Shown piece by piece: positions 1-10,958 of a DNA stretch of 64,000 nucleotides. The notes beneath the pieces were generated by a model, which did not search any database, was not told the DNA's origin, and saw nothing but the letters and a program-made list of their open reading frames with translations. Each line of letters begins with the position of its first letter. Position 1 is the first letter of the stretch. Location: positions 62,001-126,000 of the forward strand of contig CAWJXV010000007.1 of the NCBI GenBank assembly GCA_963846915.1. Reading direction: 5' to 3'. The stretch comes from PALSA-612 sp963846915 (GTDB lineage Bacteria; Actinomycetota; Thermoleophilia; Gaiellales; Gaiellaceae). The translations under genes and the position numbers were made by a program.

Positions 1-219
1 GACGAGCGCGTTCGGGTGGCGGCGCGCGGAGCCGGCTACGCGATCGCGTTCGGCCTGCCGGGGGATGCGACCGGCCGCGACCCGTTCGACGTCTTCCGGG
101 TCGGCGTCTGGGGCGGCGACAGCGCGCGGAGGGTTGCCTTCAAGGCCAACTCGCTGGTGCGCTCGGCGCCGGCGATGCGCCTACGAGTCGCGCTCGGTTT
201 GACTCACTCGGGGGGGTGA
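1..219 (+). CDS. C-terminal end of a polysaccharide deacetylase-like protein (partial)
   Basis: An open frame enters from the left edge and stops at 217-219, giving about 72 residues. The pattern GAGYAIAF, then a DPFDVFRVGVWGGD stretch, resembles the last strand and tail of NodB-type polysaccharide deacetylases, where a GY..AF segment is followed by an R.. core. No catalytic motif lies inside the window, so the family call is inference. Its 3' end overlaps the 3' end of the opposing epimerase gene by 16 bp across a run of seven G. The epimerase and a deacetylase would fit a surface-polysaccharide locus lying mostly to the left. Confidence 0.5.
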   Translation, partial: DERVRVAARGAGYAIAFGLPGDATGRDPFDVFRVGVWGGDSARRVAFKANSLVRSAPAMRLRVALGLTHSGG

Positions 220-1200
220 CTACGTAGGTCACCGATCACGTCCGCGAGGATCTGGTCGAGATCGAGCGTCGGCTTCCAGCCGATGGCGGCGTTGATCTTG
301 TCGATCGACGGCTCGCGGTGGAGCACGTCCTCGATGCCGAGGCCGTAGACGTGCTCGTGGGCGATGAACTCCATCTCCGACGAGGAGCCGGTCGCCGCGA
401 GCACGCGCTGCGCGAGCTCGAGGATGCTGACCCGCTCCGCCGAGCCGACGTTGAAGATCTCGCCCGAGATGTGCGTGGCGCTCATCAGTCCCGACGACGG
501 CGCGGATCGTGTCGTGGACATGGCAGAACGACCGGGTCTGCTTCCCGTCGCCGTGCACCTCGAGCGGCTCGCCTGCGAGGGCGCGCTCGACGAAACGCGG
601 GATGACCATGCCGTACTGGCCCTGCTGCCTCGCACCGACGGTGTTGAAGAAGCGCGCGATGACGCAGTCGAGCTCGCGCTCGGAGTGGAAGCCGAGCGCG
701 AGGAACTCGTCCATCGCCTTCGAGTCCGCGTAGAGCCAGCGCCGCTCCGTCACGGGCCCGTAGACGCGCCGGTCGCCCTCGGCGAGCGGCCGCTCCTCCC
801 GGTGGTCGCCGTAGACCTCCGAGCTCGACGCGATCAGGACGCGCTTGCCGAAGCTGTTGCAGTACTCGAGCACCGTCTCCGTGCCCTGGACGTTCGTCAC
901 CATCGTGTGCACCGGCTGCTCGACGATCAGCCGCACGCCCACGGCCGCGGCCAGGTGGTAGACGACGTCGACCCGGTGGACGAGCTCGCTCACGACAGAG
1001 CGGGAGAGGATCGAGTCGACGACGAGGTGGAACCCGGGCTGCTCGCGAAGGGCCTCGACGTTGCGGTTCAGGCCGGTCGAGAGGTCGTCGAGGGCCCAGA
1101 CCTCCCAGCCCTCGCGCAGCAGCAATTCCGCCAGGTGCGAGCCGATGAAGCCCGCCCCGCCGGTGATCAGCGCCGTTCTCTCCTCCGCGGGCGAGCTCAT
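204..1200 (-). pseudogene. NAD-dependent sugar epimerase/dehydratase (SDR), frameshifted
   Basis: The ATG at 1200 opens an extended SDR protein: Rossmann motif GGAGFIGSH near residue 14, catalytic Ser in SSSEVYGD and the YxxxK pair in YADSK. These enzymes act on nucleotide sugars (UDP-glucose 4-epimerase, UDP-glucuronate decarboxylase and relatives). The good frame ends in DTIRAVV; the family-like continuation GLMSATHISGEIFNVG, the GWKPTLDLDQ segment and a stop at 204 lie in another frame. The break is near 486-492 and is explained by one extra base. It could be a real mutation or a sequencing error. Substrate is not resolved. A TAGCCT box lies 6 nt before the ATG. Confidence 0.8.
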
Positions 1201-1206
1201 CGGGGC

Positions 1207-1212
1207 AGGCTA
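1207..1212 (-). promoter_or_regulatory. -10 box (TAGCCT) of the epimerase gene
   Basis: TAGCCT on the minus strand, 6 nt before the ATG at 1200. Transcription would start at or next to the ATG, so the mRNA is probably leaderless. Confidence 0.6.
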
Positions 1213-1287
1213 TCTCAGGTTCCGGCGGCCGCCAGCAGGGTGTTAAGAGCGTGTTCGGGCCCACTCGGCCGCCACCGAACCCTGGGC

Positions 1288-1293
1288 TAAGAT
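1288..1293 (+). promoter_or_regulatory. -10 box (TAAGAT) of clpC
   Basis: TAAGAT ends 9 nt before the clpC GTG and no Shine-Dalgarno sequence is visible. Very short leader or leaderless. It lies only 75 bp from the divergent epimerase box. Confidence 0.5.
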
Positions 1294-1302
1294 GGGGCCC
1301 TA

Positions 1303-3843
<2,541 letters not shown>

Positions 3844-3885
3844 CCTCGGCAGACGGCGGGGATTCGCCCCGGTCGCGGTGAGCTC

Positions 3886-4410
3886 GTGGGCGTGATCCGG
3901 GGTGTGGCGATCGTGTCGCTGGTCGTGCTGATCACAGCCGGGTCGGCGGCCGCGGGAACGGTCACCATCGGCAAGGGGCTGCCGCCGTGGAAGCTGGGGC
4001 AGCGCTACGTCGTGCGGCCGGGGCTCGTTCGTTCGGAGCGCTTCCCGGCCAACGCCGGCCCCGGGTGCGTGCCGACGGTAGGGTCGGCGTCGCGGATCGA
4101 CTACTACCGCGGCCTACGGGTCGCGTGGCGGAGCAACGGCCGCGGACGGCTGTACCTCATCGACGTGGCGACCTCCCGTGCCGGGGATCGGTCGGCGGAC
4201 GGCTTCGTCGTCGGCCTCTCCACGCGCGGCGCGGTGCAGCGCCGCCATCCGGTCGCGCGGTTGTCGTACACGCGCGGCCCGCTCGCCCTCGGCGCCGCCT
4301 CGATCACGATCCTGCGCCGAACCGGCAAGGAGACCTTCGACACGCTCGTCTACTGGTTCGACGCCCAGGGCACCCTCACGGCCCTGGAAACCTTCGCCGG
4401 CGGCTGCTGA
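3886..4410 (+). CDS. Predicted secreted protein of unknown function
   Basis: 174 residues with a GTG start (GTG at 3892 is also possible). The first 25 residues form a signal peptide: short basic start, hydrophobic VAIVSLVVLITAG core and an SAAAG cleavage-like site. The mature part starts GTVTIGKGLPPWKLGQ and has two Cys (one in the GPGCVPTVG segment, one at the very end), which could form a disulfide. I do not recognise a domain; the pattern of a short ligand- or wall-binding exported protein is only inference. It sits between clpC and a dispersed palindromic repeat. Confidence 0.7.
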   Translation: MGVIRGVAIVSLVVLITAGSAAAGTVTIGKGLPPWKLGQRYVVRPGLVRSERFPANAGPGCVPTVGSASRIDYYRGLRVAWRSNGRGRLYLIDVATSRAGDRSADGFVVGLSTRGAVQRRHPVARLSYTRGPLALGAASITILRRTGKETFDTLVYWFDAQGTLTALETFAGGC

Positions 4411-4461
4411 CCCGTCCCGGCAGGGCTTCGCCGGACATGTGCTCCTGTCAAGCGCCTTTAC

Positions 4462-4496
4462 GGTGCCTGGCACCTGCCTGGCACGTGCCCGGCACC
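4462..4496. repeat. Dispersed GGTGCC/GGCACC palindrome cluster, copy 1
   Basis: A unit GGTGCCTGGCACC is followed directly by TGCCTGGCACGTGCCCGGCACC; both are inverted repeats built on GGTGCC/GGCACC half-sites. It lies between the secreted protein and the acetyltransferase gene, just upstream of that gene's promoter. Confidence 0.8.
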
Positions 4497-4503
4497 AGCG
4501 TTG

Positions 4504-4509
4504 TACGCT
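4504..4509 (+). promoter_or_regulatory. -10 box (TACGCT) of the GNAT gene
   Basis: TACGCT, then 6 nt, then ATG at 4516. Supports this ATG over the upstream in-frame TTG at 4501. Confidence 0.65.
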
Positions 4510-4515
4510 CGGGCC

Positions 4516-4968
4516 ATGGCCGTGACGATTCGGCACGTGCAGCCGTCCGACTACGGGCGCGTCATCCAGCACGTGAACGAGTGGTGGGGAGGCCGGGAGA
4601 TGGCGCCGATGCTGCCGCGGCTCTTCTTCATCCATTTCGAGAGCACGAGCTTCGTCGCCGACCGCGAGGACGGGACGCTCGCCGGGTTCCTGATCGGCTT
4701 CCTGTCGCAGGCCGACGACGAGACCGCCTACGTGCACTTCATCGGCGTCGCACCCGCCGAGCGGGAAAGCGGCCTCGGGCGTCAGCTCTACGAGCGCTTC
4801 TTCGACGCCGCACGCCAGAGCGGCCGGTCGGTGGTTCGCTGCGTCACCTCGCCCCAGAACGAGAGCTCGCTCGCGTTCCACTCCGCGCTCGGCTTCGAGC
4901 AGGAGGGCATCGCCGAGGACTACGACGGTGCCGGCGCGAGCCGCGTGCTGCTCGCCCGCACACTCTGA
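4516..4968 (+). CDS. GNAT family N-acetyltransferase
   Basis: 150 residues. The fold-defining parts are visible: N-terminal TIRHVQPSDY, central strand YVHFIGVAPAERESGLGRQLYERF with the acetyl-CoA-binding R/Q-x-x-G-x-G/A-like loop (ERESGLG), and the C-terminal NESSLAFHSALGFEQEG. Such enzymes move acetyl from acetyl-CoA to an amine; the acceptor cannot be told from sequence. The ATG at 4516 is chosen because it sits 6 nt after a TACGCT -10 box. Stands alone between two transcription units. Confidence 0.9.
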   Translation: MAVTIRHVQPSDYGRVIQHVNEWWGGREMAPMLPRLFFIHFESTSFVADREDGTLAGFLIGFLSQADDETAYVHFIGVAPAERESGLGRQLYERFFDAARQSGRSVVRCVTSPQNESSLAFHSALGFEQEGIAEDYDGAGASRVLLARTL

Positions 4969-5020
4969 ACCGTCACGGAGTCGGCACGAAGCTGTGACGG
5001 TCCCCGTCAGGACCGCGGCC

Positions 5021-5026
5021 TAGACT
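5021..5026 (+). promoter_or_regulatory. -10 box (TAGACT) of radA
   Basis: TAGACT, 6 nt, ATG at 5033; no Shine-Dalgarno sequence. Predicted leaderless. Confidence 0.65.
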
Positions 5027-5032
5027 CGGCGC

Positions 5033-6391
5033 ATGGCCAAGGCAAAGGCGGCACCGGTTCTCTACGCGTGCACCGAGTGCGGATACTCGTCCGGGCGCTG
5101 GTTCGGCAAGTGCCCGTCGTGCGGCACGTTCGGGACGCTCGTCGAGGAGCAGGCAGAGCAGCCGGACGCCACGGCCCGGGCCGCACGCCCACTCCTCCGC
5201 CTCGTCGACGTCGAGGCCGAGGAGTCGAGCCGCATCCCGACGGGCGTTCCGGAGCTCGATCGCGTCCTCGGCGGCGGCCTCGTGCCGGCGTCTCTCGTCC
5301 TCGTCGGCGGCGAGCCCGGGGTCGGGAAGTCGACGCTCCTCCTGACCGCGCTTCGGCATATGTCCGCCGATCGGCGTGCCCTTCTCGTCACCGGCGAGGA
5401 GTCGGTCGCCCAGGTGAAGCTCCGGGCCGAGAGGCTCGGGGGCGCGGCCGGGATCGAGATCCTCGCGGAGACCGAGCTCGAGACGGTGTGCGCGACGCTC
5501 GAGCGCGAGTGCCCAGCGGTCTGCGTCGTCGACTCCGTGCAGACGCTCTACTCGGGCGAGCTCGGTTCCGCGCCCGGCTCCGTCGCTCAGGTGCGCGAGG
5601 CGGCCTCCCGCCTTCTCCGCGTCGCCAAGGAATCCGGCGTCGCGCTCTTCCTCGTCGGCCACGTGACGAAGGACGGGGCGGTCGCAGGCCCGCGCGTGCT
5701 CGAGCACCTCGTCGACTGCGTGCTCCAGTTCGAGGGCGACCGCTACCGCGAGCATCGCGTGCTCCGGGCCGTGAAAAACCGCTTCGGCTCGACGAACGAG
5801 ATCGGCGTGTTCGAAATGACCGGCACCGGTCTCGCCGGTGTCCCGGATCCGTCGCGGCTCTTCGGCCTCACTGTCGGCGGAGAGATCGGCTCCGCAGTCG
5901 CCTGCGCCGTCGAGGGTACGCGGCCGATCCTGCTCGAGATCCAGGCGCTCGTGGCGCCGACAGATCTGGCCATGCCCCGCCGGGTCGCGACGGGCGTCGA
6001 CCCGAAGCGCCTGGCGATGCTCGTCGCCGTCCTCACCCGCCACGGCCGCGTCCCCCTCGGCCAGGCCGACGTGTTCGTGAACGTCGCCGGCGGCGTCCGG
6101 ATCGACGAGCCCGGCGCCGACGTCGCGATCTGCCTGGCCATCGCCTCCGCGGCGCGGGGCGCTCCCGTCCGCGACGGCCTCGGCGCCTTCGGCGAGGTGG
6201 GTCTCACGGGACGCCTGCGGCCCGCGACCCAGGCCGATCGGCGTCTGGAGGAGTGCGCCAAGCTCGGCCTGACGGCCGTCCTCGCGCCCACCGGTACGCG
6301 CTCAGCGGCCGGAATGACCGTCCACGAGAGCGAAACGATCCAGTCCGCCCTCGGGTCCGGCCTCGAACGCCCGGCCGAAGCCCCGGTCTAA
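5033..6391 (+). CDS. radA: DNA repair protein RadA
   Basis: 452 residues, normal for RadA (Sms), a RecA-like branch-migration ATPase in recombinational repair. N-terminal four-Cys zinc finger CTECGYSSGRWFGKCPSC (residues about 12-30), Walker A GEPGVGKS near 93, the RadA signature KNRFGSTNEIG near 247, and a C-terminal Lon-protease-like domain (VNVAGGVRIDEPGADVAIC). In many Gram-positives disA follows radA; here carD follows directly and no disA is seen in the window. Confidence 0.97.
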   Translation: MAKAKAAPVLYACTECGYSSGRWFGKCPSCGTFGTLVEEQAEQPDATARAARPLLRLVDVEAEESSRIPTGVPELDRVLGGGLVPASLVLVGGEPGVGKSTLLLTALRHMSADRRALLVTGEESVAQVKLRAERLGGAAGIEILAETELETVCATLERECPAVCVVDSVQTLYSGELGSAPGSVAQVREAASRLLRVAKESGVALFLVGHVTKDGAVAGPRVLEHLVDCVLQFEGDRYREHRVLRAVKNRFGSTNEIGVFEMTGTGLAGVPDPSRLFGLTVGGEIGSAVACAVEGTRPILLEIQALVAPTDLAMPRRVATGVDPKRLAMLVAVLTRHGRVPLGQADVFVNVAGGVRIDEPGADVAICLAIASAARGAPVRDGLGAFGEVGLTGRLRPATQADRRLEECAKLGLTAVLAPTGTRSAAGMTVHESETIQSALGSGLERPAEAPV

Positions 6392-6394
6392 GCA

Positions 6395-6473
6395 GGGACT
6401 TTATGTCTCAGGGAGCAAAAAAGCCTGGAAAGATGGCTTATTTAGGCGATTTTTGCTAGACTTGTAAAGTCCC
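6395..6473 (+). promoter_or_regulatory. carD upstream region: AT-rich island with inverted repeat and -10 box
   Basis: GGGACTTTA at 6395-6403 is the exact reverse complement of TAAAGTCCC at 6465-6473, enclosing an AT-rich stretch unlike the surroundings. TAGACT at 6457-6462 is a good -10 box; its start point would be near 6469, inside the right arm of the repeat. The arms could be an operator around the promoter or pair in a read-through transcript from radA. The carD leader would be about 70 nt. Confidence 0.5.
6403..6459 (+). CDS. Possible 18-residue small ORF before carD
   Basis: ATG at 6403 reads MSQGAKKPGKMAYLGDFC and stops at TAG 6457-6459. That TAG is also the first three bases of the carD -10 box TAGACT. 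The Shine-Dalgarno signal is weak. The codons include TTA and TAT, unlike the GC-rich neighbours. It may be only the chance reading of an AT-rich promoter, or a translated leader on radA read-through. Low certainty. Confidence 0.2.
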   Translation: MSQGAKKPGKMAYLGDFC

Positions 6474-6537
6474 GCCGGCGGTTCACATGTCCGCCGGCGG
6501 CTTGGCGACTACGAACGTAGTTGGGAAGGGGGAGCGG

Positions 6538-7068
6538 TTGTACAAGGTCGGCGACAAGGTGGTGTATCCGCACCACGGAGCGGGCACGGTCGTCAAGAAG
6601 GAGGTGCGCGAGGTACTCGGCGAGAAGCGCGAGTACATGACGATTCAGATCGCGCACAACGACATGGTGGTGAACGTCCCCACCGAGAACGCTGAGCGTG
6701 TCGGCTTGCGGCGCGTGATCGGCGAGGACATGGTCACGAAGGTCGTGAAGGTGCTGTCCGGCTCGGGCACGCAGATGCCGAAGAACTGGAACCGGCGCTT
6801 CAAGCACAACCGCGACAAGATGAAGACCGGCGACATCTTCGAGCTCGCGGAGGTGGTCATGAACCTCTCGTTGCGTGATCACGAGAAGGGTCTTTCGACC
6901 GGCGAGAAGCAGATGTTCGTGAAGGCGAAGAAGATCCTCGCCAGCGAGCTGATGTACGCGAAGCAGATGGACGAGGACCAGGCCGCGGCCTGGCTCGACG
7001 ACGTCCTCGCCGGTACGGGCAACGGCAAGAAGCGCACGGTCAAGCCGAAGGTCGGCGCAGCGGTCTAG
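6538..7068 (+). CDS. carD: CarD family transcriptional regulator
   Basis: 176 residues from TTG 6538. The N-terminal RNA-polymerase-interacting domain begins YKVGDKVVYPHHGAGTVV, and the helical C-terminal part includes the DNA-contacting region (SLRDHEKGLSTGEKQMF). CarD binds the RNA polymerase beta subunit and stabilises open complexes, notably at rRNA promoters; it is essential in mycobacteria. I chose TTG because AAGGGGGAG lies just upstream (6526-6534) and family members start at LYKVGD. An ATG at 6487 would add 17 residues without a ribosome site. Confidence 0.93.
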   Translation: MYKVGDKVVYPHHGAGTVVKKEVREVLGEKREYMTIQIAHNDMVVNVPTENAERVGLRRVIGEDMVTKVVKVLSGSGTQMPKNWNRRFKHNRDKMKTGDIFELAEVVMNLSLRDHEKGLSTGEKQMFVKAKKILASELMYAKQMDEDQAAAWLDDVLAGTGNGKKRTVKPKVGAAV

Positions 7069-7080
7069 CGCCGCACGGCG

Positions 7081-7755
7081 TTGAGTACCTGGGCGGTCCT
7101 CGTCGCGGCCGGCCGCGGTGAGCGGCTCGGCGGGGACCGCCCCAAAGCTTTCGCGCCCCTGAGGGGCCGACCCCTCCTCGCCGAGAGCCTCGAGCGGCTC
7201 GAGGCCTCTGACTGGATCGACGCGATCGTCGTGGTCGCGCCCGAGGGCTGGGAGGAGCCGTCGATCCTCGTCGCCGAAGAGCTCGGCTGCGGCAAGGTGT
7301 CGGCGACGGTGACGGGCGGCGCAAGCCGTGCCGAGTCGGTGCGCCTGGGAGTGGCCGAGGCCGATGGCGAGGCCGCCGCCCTCGTCGTCCACGACGCCGC
7401 GCGGCCACTCGTTCCGGAGGACGTGATCGAGCGGGTGCTGACCGCGCTCGGCGAGGGCTGGGACGGGGCCGTGCCGGGCGTACCCGTGTCGGACACGATC
7501 AAGCGCGTGGACGGCGAACGGGTCGTGGAGACACTCGCGCGCGACGAGCTCCGTGCCGTCCAGACGCCGCAGGCGTTCGCGGCCGACGTGCTCCGCGCGG
7601 CGCTCGGGGGGGACGTTTCGGGGGCGAGCGACTGCGCGTCGCTCGTCGAGGCGCGCGGCGGGCGGGTCGCCGTCGTCCCCGGCGACCGGCGACTGGTCAA
7701 GATCACGACAGCCGAGGATCTCGCGCTCGTCGAGTCCTGGCTCGCGGGCGAATGA
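7081..7755 (+). CDS. ispD: 2-C-methyl-D-erythritol 4-phosphate cytidylyltransferase IspD
   Basis: 224 residues. Makes CDP-ME from MEP and CTP in the non-mevalonate isoprenoid pathway. The N-terminal nucleotide-binding signature VLVAAGRGERLGGDRPKAF, the VHDAARPLV motif and the C-terminal DRRLVKITTAEDL are all typical. TTG start 12 nt after the carD stop, so probably co-transcribed with carD. ispF follows after one inserted gene, the usual actinobacterial pairing. Confidence 0.95.
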   Translation: MSTWAVLVAAGRGERLGGDRPKAFAPLRGRPLLAESLERLEASDWIDAIVVVAPEGWEEPSILVAEELGCGKVSATVTGGASRAESVRLGVAEADGEAAALVVHDAARPLVPEDVIERVLTALGEGWDGAVPGVPVSDTIKRVDGERVVETLARDELRAVQTPQAFAADVLRAALGGDVSGASDCASLVEARGGRVAVVPGDRRLVKITTAEDLALVESWLAGE

Positions 7756-7784
7756 GCGCGCGGCTGTCCGTTTCGGCCGGTTCC

Positions 7785-7817
7785 GGTGCCAGGCACGTGC
7801 CTGGCACGTGCCTGGCA
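7785..7817. repeat. Dispersed GGTGCC/GGCACC palindrome cluster, copy 2
   Basis: GGTGCCAGGCAC followed by GTGCCTGGCAC twice in tandem. The first two units form a near-perfect inverted repeat and the third extends the array. Lies between ispD and the PHP gene. Confidence 0.85.
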
Positions 7818-7852
7818 ACAGGCCTCCCCCCGGCGCCGGAAGGGCCGCCGCC

Positions 7853-8683
7853 GTGATCGTCGACTACCACATGCACCTCCGCCGCGGGCCCGTCGGCGCG
7901 GCCGAGGTCGTCGATCACAGCGCGGCGGCGATCGAGCGCTACCTCGAGACCGCGGCGGCGCGCGGCGTCGACGAAATCGCCTTCACCGAGCACGTCTACT
8001 ACTTCCGCCAGACCTACGACGTGTGGACGCTCCAGTACCAGTTCGAGCGCTGCGTGTTCGACCTGGACGAGTACTGCTCGGTCATCCTCGACGCGAAGCG
8101 GCAGGGGCTGCCCGTCAAGCTCGGGCTGGAGGTCGACTACGTCGGCGCCGCGCGGCAGGAGCGGCTCACCGAGGCGATCGCGGCCTACCCGTGGGACTTC
8201 CTGCTCGGCTCCGTGCACTGGATCGACGGCGTCGCGGTCGACCAGGAGCCGGGGCTCTGGGCGCTGCACTCGGTGGAGGAGGTCTGGCGCTCGTACGTCG
8301 AGGCTGTGGCGGAGCTCGCGGCGAGCGGCTCGATCGACGTTCTCGCTCACCTCGACCTCGCAAAGATCTTCAGGCGCCTTCCCGAGCCGGCCGTGCTCGC
8401 CGAGCTGTACCTGGTGCTTGCGGACGCGGCGGCCGAGGCGGGGCTCGCGGTCGAGATCTCGACCGCCGGCCTCCGCAAGCCGGTCGGCGAGCTCTACCCC
8501 GACCCCTTGCTCCTGCGCGCCTGTGTCGCGCGCGGCGTGCCGATCACGACCGCCTCCGACGCACACGTGCCCGTCGACGTCGGCCGCGACTTCGACCGGG
8601 CGCTCGCCCTCGCCGGGGCGGCAGGGTGCGAGACTGTCAGCGTGTTCGATGGGCGAGCGCGACGGCAGGAGCCGCTTGGCTGA
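7853..8683 (+). CDS. PHP-domain phosphoesterase, histidinol-phosphatase-like
   Basis: 276 residues from GTG 7853. The PHP metal-binding motifs are present: DYHMHLR at the N terminus, FTEHVYYF, LGLEVDYV, the GSVHWI strand, VLAHLDL, and TASDAHVP near the end. PHP enzymes of this length include HisK/HisJ histidinol-phosphatases, which form histidinol; other phosphate esters are possible. It lies inside the ispD-ispF unit and overlaps ispF by 8 bp, which is unusual and gives no clear functional link to isoprenoids. Confidence 0.85.
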   Translation: MIVDYHMHLRRGPVGAAEVVDHSAAAIERYLETAAARGVDEIAFTEHVYYFRQTYDVWTLQYQFERCVFDLDEYCSVILDAKRQGLPVKLGLEVDYVGAARQERLTEAIAAYPWDFLLGSVHWIDGVAVDQEPGLWALHSVEEVWRSYVEAVAELAASGSIDVLAHLDLAKIFRRLPEPAVLAELYLVLADAAAEAGLAVEISTAGLRKPVGELYPDPLLLRACVARGVPITTASDAHVPVDVGRDFDRALALAGAAGCETVSVFDGRARRQEPLG

Positions 8684-9161
8684 GCTCCGAATCGGCAGCG
8701 GCGTCGACGCGCACGCGTTTGCGGACGGCGTCCCGCTCGTGCTCGGAGGCGTTCGCTTCGACTACCCGCGCGGGCTTGCCGGCCACTCCGACGGCGACGT
8801 GATCGCGCATGCCCTCACCGACGCCGTGCTGGGCGGCGCCGGGCTCGGCGACATCGGCTCGCTGTTTCCGCCCGGCGACGAGACGCCGGCAGGAGTCGAC
8901 TCCCTGGAGCTCCTCGCCGAGGCGTACCGGCAGGTTCGGGCCGCGGGCTTCGAGCTCGTCAACGCGGACGCGATCCTCCTCGGCGAGGAGCCTCGCATCG
9001 CGTTTCGGCGTGAGGAGATGCGCGAGCGGCTCGCCGGCGCGCTCGGCGTCGAGCCCGCGCGCGTCAACGTCCGCGCCACCACGACCGACCGCCTCGGCTT
9101 CACCGGTCGCGGCGAGGGGCTTGCGGCGCAGGCCGTCGCGCTACTCCGGAAGACGGGCTAG
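8676..9161 (+). CDS. ispF: 2-C-methyl-D-erythritol 2,4-cyclodiphosphate synthase IspF
   Basis: 161 residues, the normal size. Converts CDP-ME 2-phosphate to MEcPP with release of CMP. Zinc ligands appear in GSGVDAHAF and the following HSDGDVIAHALTDA; the C-terminal TTTDRLGFTGRGEG is the CDP-ME-binding end. TTG start chosen because AGGAG lies 4-5 nt upstream and the protein then begins LAELRIGSGVDAH as in the family. Its 3' end overlaps the opposing mutY-like gene by 21 bp. Confidence 0.95.
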   Translation: MAELRIGSGVDAHAFADGVPLVLGGVRFDYPRGLAGHSDGDVIAHALTDAVLGGAGLGDIGSLFPPGDETPAGVDSLELLAEAYRQVRAAGFELVNADAILLGEEPRIAFRREEMRERLAGALGVEPARVNVRATTTDRLGFTGRGEGLAAQAVALLRKTG

Positions 9162-9857
9162 GCCGTCCTGGACGACGACCAGCCCGTCTGCGTGGAGCGA
9201 CTCCACGGCGGGCCGGTCCAGCTCGTCGAGCGAGCGCGGCTCTGCCGCGACGAGCCGGAGCGTCCGTGAGCGCCGCTGCCGGAACGAGCCCTCGAACGGG
9301 CCCTGCTTGCGCGCCGGCTCGAACCGTCGCCCGCGGGAGGGGCATTCGAACGCGAGAGGGCAGACGCCGCAGCGCGGCACGCGTGCCAGGCATACGGTCG
9401 CGCCGAGATCCATCAGCGCCTGGGCGCTCTCGCCGTCGAAGACGCCGCCGCTCCGCTCGCGCACCCGCCGGACGTTCGTGTCCTCCGGGACCAAGTCGCG
9501 GCCGAGCGCGAAGCACTCGATCGCTGCGGCCGTGTACGGGCCGACGCCCGGAAGCTCGCGGAGCTCCGCCGGCCATCCGCGCACGGCGACGACCTGCGCG
9601 GCCCGGTGCAGGTTGACCGCGCGGCGGTTGTAGCCGAGCCCTTGCCAGGCGACGATCACGTCGGCCCGGCTCGCCGCCGCGAGCGCCTCGGCCGTCGGCC
9701 AGCAGTCGAGCCAGGCGAGATACCTCGGCACGACGCGCGACACCTGCGTCTGCTGCAGCATCACCTCCGAGACGAGGATGGCGTAGGGATCGCGCGTCCC
9801 CCGCCAGGGCAGGTCGCGCCCGTTCGCCTCGTACCAGCGCTTGAGCGCGGCCTTCAC
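9141..9857 (-). CDS. A/G-specific adenine glycosylase-like HhH-GPD protein (MutY family, short)
   Basis: 238 residues from GTG 9857. HhH-GPD features: SEVMLQQTQVSRV, the hairpin LPGVGPYTAAAI and catalytic Asp in the VPEDTNVRRV segment; a four-Cys iron-sulfur loop is visible in CLARVPRCGVCPLAFEC. MutY removes adenine opposite 8-oxoguanine. The C-terminal 8-oxoG-recognition domain of classic MutY (about 350 residues) is largely absent, leaving only a 35-residue tail, so specificity may differ. The GTG is chosen because TACGCT lies exactly 6 nt before it; the ATG at 9887 would add 10 residues. Confidence 0.85.
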   Translation of the reverse strand: MKAALKRWYEANGRDLPWRGTRDPYAILVSEVMLQQTQVSRVVPRYLAWLDCWPTAEALAAASRADVIVAWQGLGYNRRAVNLHRAAQVVAVRGWPAELRELPGVGPYTAAAIECFALGRDLVPEDTNVRRVRERSGGVFDGESAQALMDLGATVCLARVPRCGVCPLAFECPSRGRRFEPARKQGPFEGSFRQRRSRTLRLVAAEPRSLDELDRPAVESLHADGLVVVQDGLARLPE

Positions 9858-9863
9858 CCCGGC

Positions 9864-9869
9864 AGCGTA
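9864..9869 (-). promoter_or_regulatory. -10 box (TACGCT) of the mutY-like gene
   Basis: TACGCT, 6 nt, GTG at 9857 on the minus strand. Decides the start of this gene. Confidence 0.6.
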
Positions 9870-9885
9870 GAGAGAATGTCGGTGC

Positions 9886-10530
9886 ATGAGCCTGGTCTAC
9901 CGCGAGCGACCGCCGGCCTCGGAGCCCGCCCGGGGCCTGCTCGTGCTCCATCACGGCCGCGGCGCCGACGAGGGAGACCTGCTGTCGCTCGCAGACGTGC
10001 TCGACCCGCAGCGGCGTCTCCACGTCGTCACGCCTCGCGCGCCGCTGACGCTCCCCGGCTGGCCCGGCCATCACTGGTACGTCGTGCCGCGCGTCGGCTA
10101 CCCGGATCCGGAGACGTTCTGGTCGGCCTACCGAGAGCTGGCTGCGTTCCACGACGAGCAATGGGAGCGCACGGGGACGACGCCCGGCCAGACCGTCCTC
10201 GGCGGGTTCTCGATGGGGACCGTGATGAGCTACGCACTCGGGCTCGGCTCCGACCGGCCCGCTCCGGCCGGGATCCTCGCATTCTCGGGGTTCGTCCCGA
10301 CGGTCGAGGGGTGGGAGCCCGACCTCGCCGCCCGCCGAGACCTCCGCGTCTTCGTGGCCCACGGCCGAGCCGATCCGATCATGGAGGTCGAGTTCGCCCG
10401 CCGCGCGCGCGACTTGCTCGTCTCGGCCGGCCTCGACGTCGAGTACCACGAGTCCGACGTCGGCCACACGATCGACCCCGCTCACCTCCCGGCCGCGATC
10501 GCCTGGCTCGGCGCCGTCCTCGGCGTATGA
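9886..10530 (+). CDS. Alpha/beta hydrolase, phospholipase/carboxylesterase family
   Basis: 214 residues. Small serine esterase of the YpfH/carboxylesterase type: LVLHHGRGADEGD oxyanion region, nucleophile elbow GGFSMGTVMSYAL (Ser near residue 109), acid in HGRADPIM and His in DVGHTID. Substrate unknown; relatives cleave short acyl esters or lysophospholipids. Divergent from the mutY-like gene. No signal peptide, so it is cytoplasmic. It may be the first gene of a run to 12735. Confidence 0.88.
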   Translation: MSLVYRERPPASEPARGLLVLHHGRGADEGDLLSLADVLDPQRRLHVVTPRAPLTLPGWPGHHWYVVPRVGYPDPETFWSAYRELAAFHDEQWERTGTTPGQTVLGGFSMGTVMSYALGLGSDRPAPAGILAFSGFVPTVEGWEPDLAARRDLRVFVAHGRADPIMEVEFARRARDLLVSAGLDVEYHESDVGHTIDPAHLPAAIAWLGAVLGV

Positions 10531-10577
10531 TCGCTCTCGCCCGTTCCGGGGCAACCAGCGAGCCAGGAGGTACAGAG

Positions 10578-10957
<380 letters not shown>

Positions 10958-10958
<1 letters not shown>

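Noticed and set aside
7785..7817. A rho-independent terminator after ispD formed by the palindrome
   Set aside because: The inverted repeat has no T run and recurs before genes and inside coding sequence, so termination is not its shared role.
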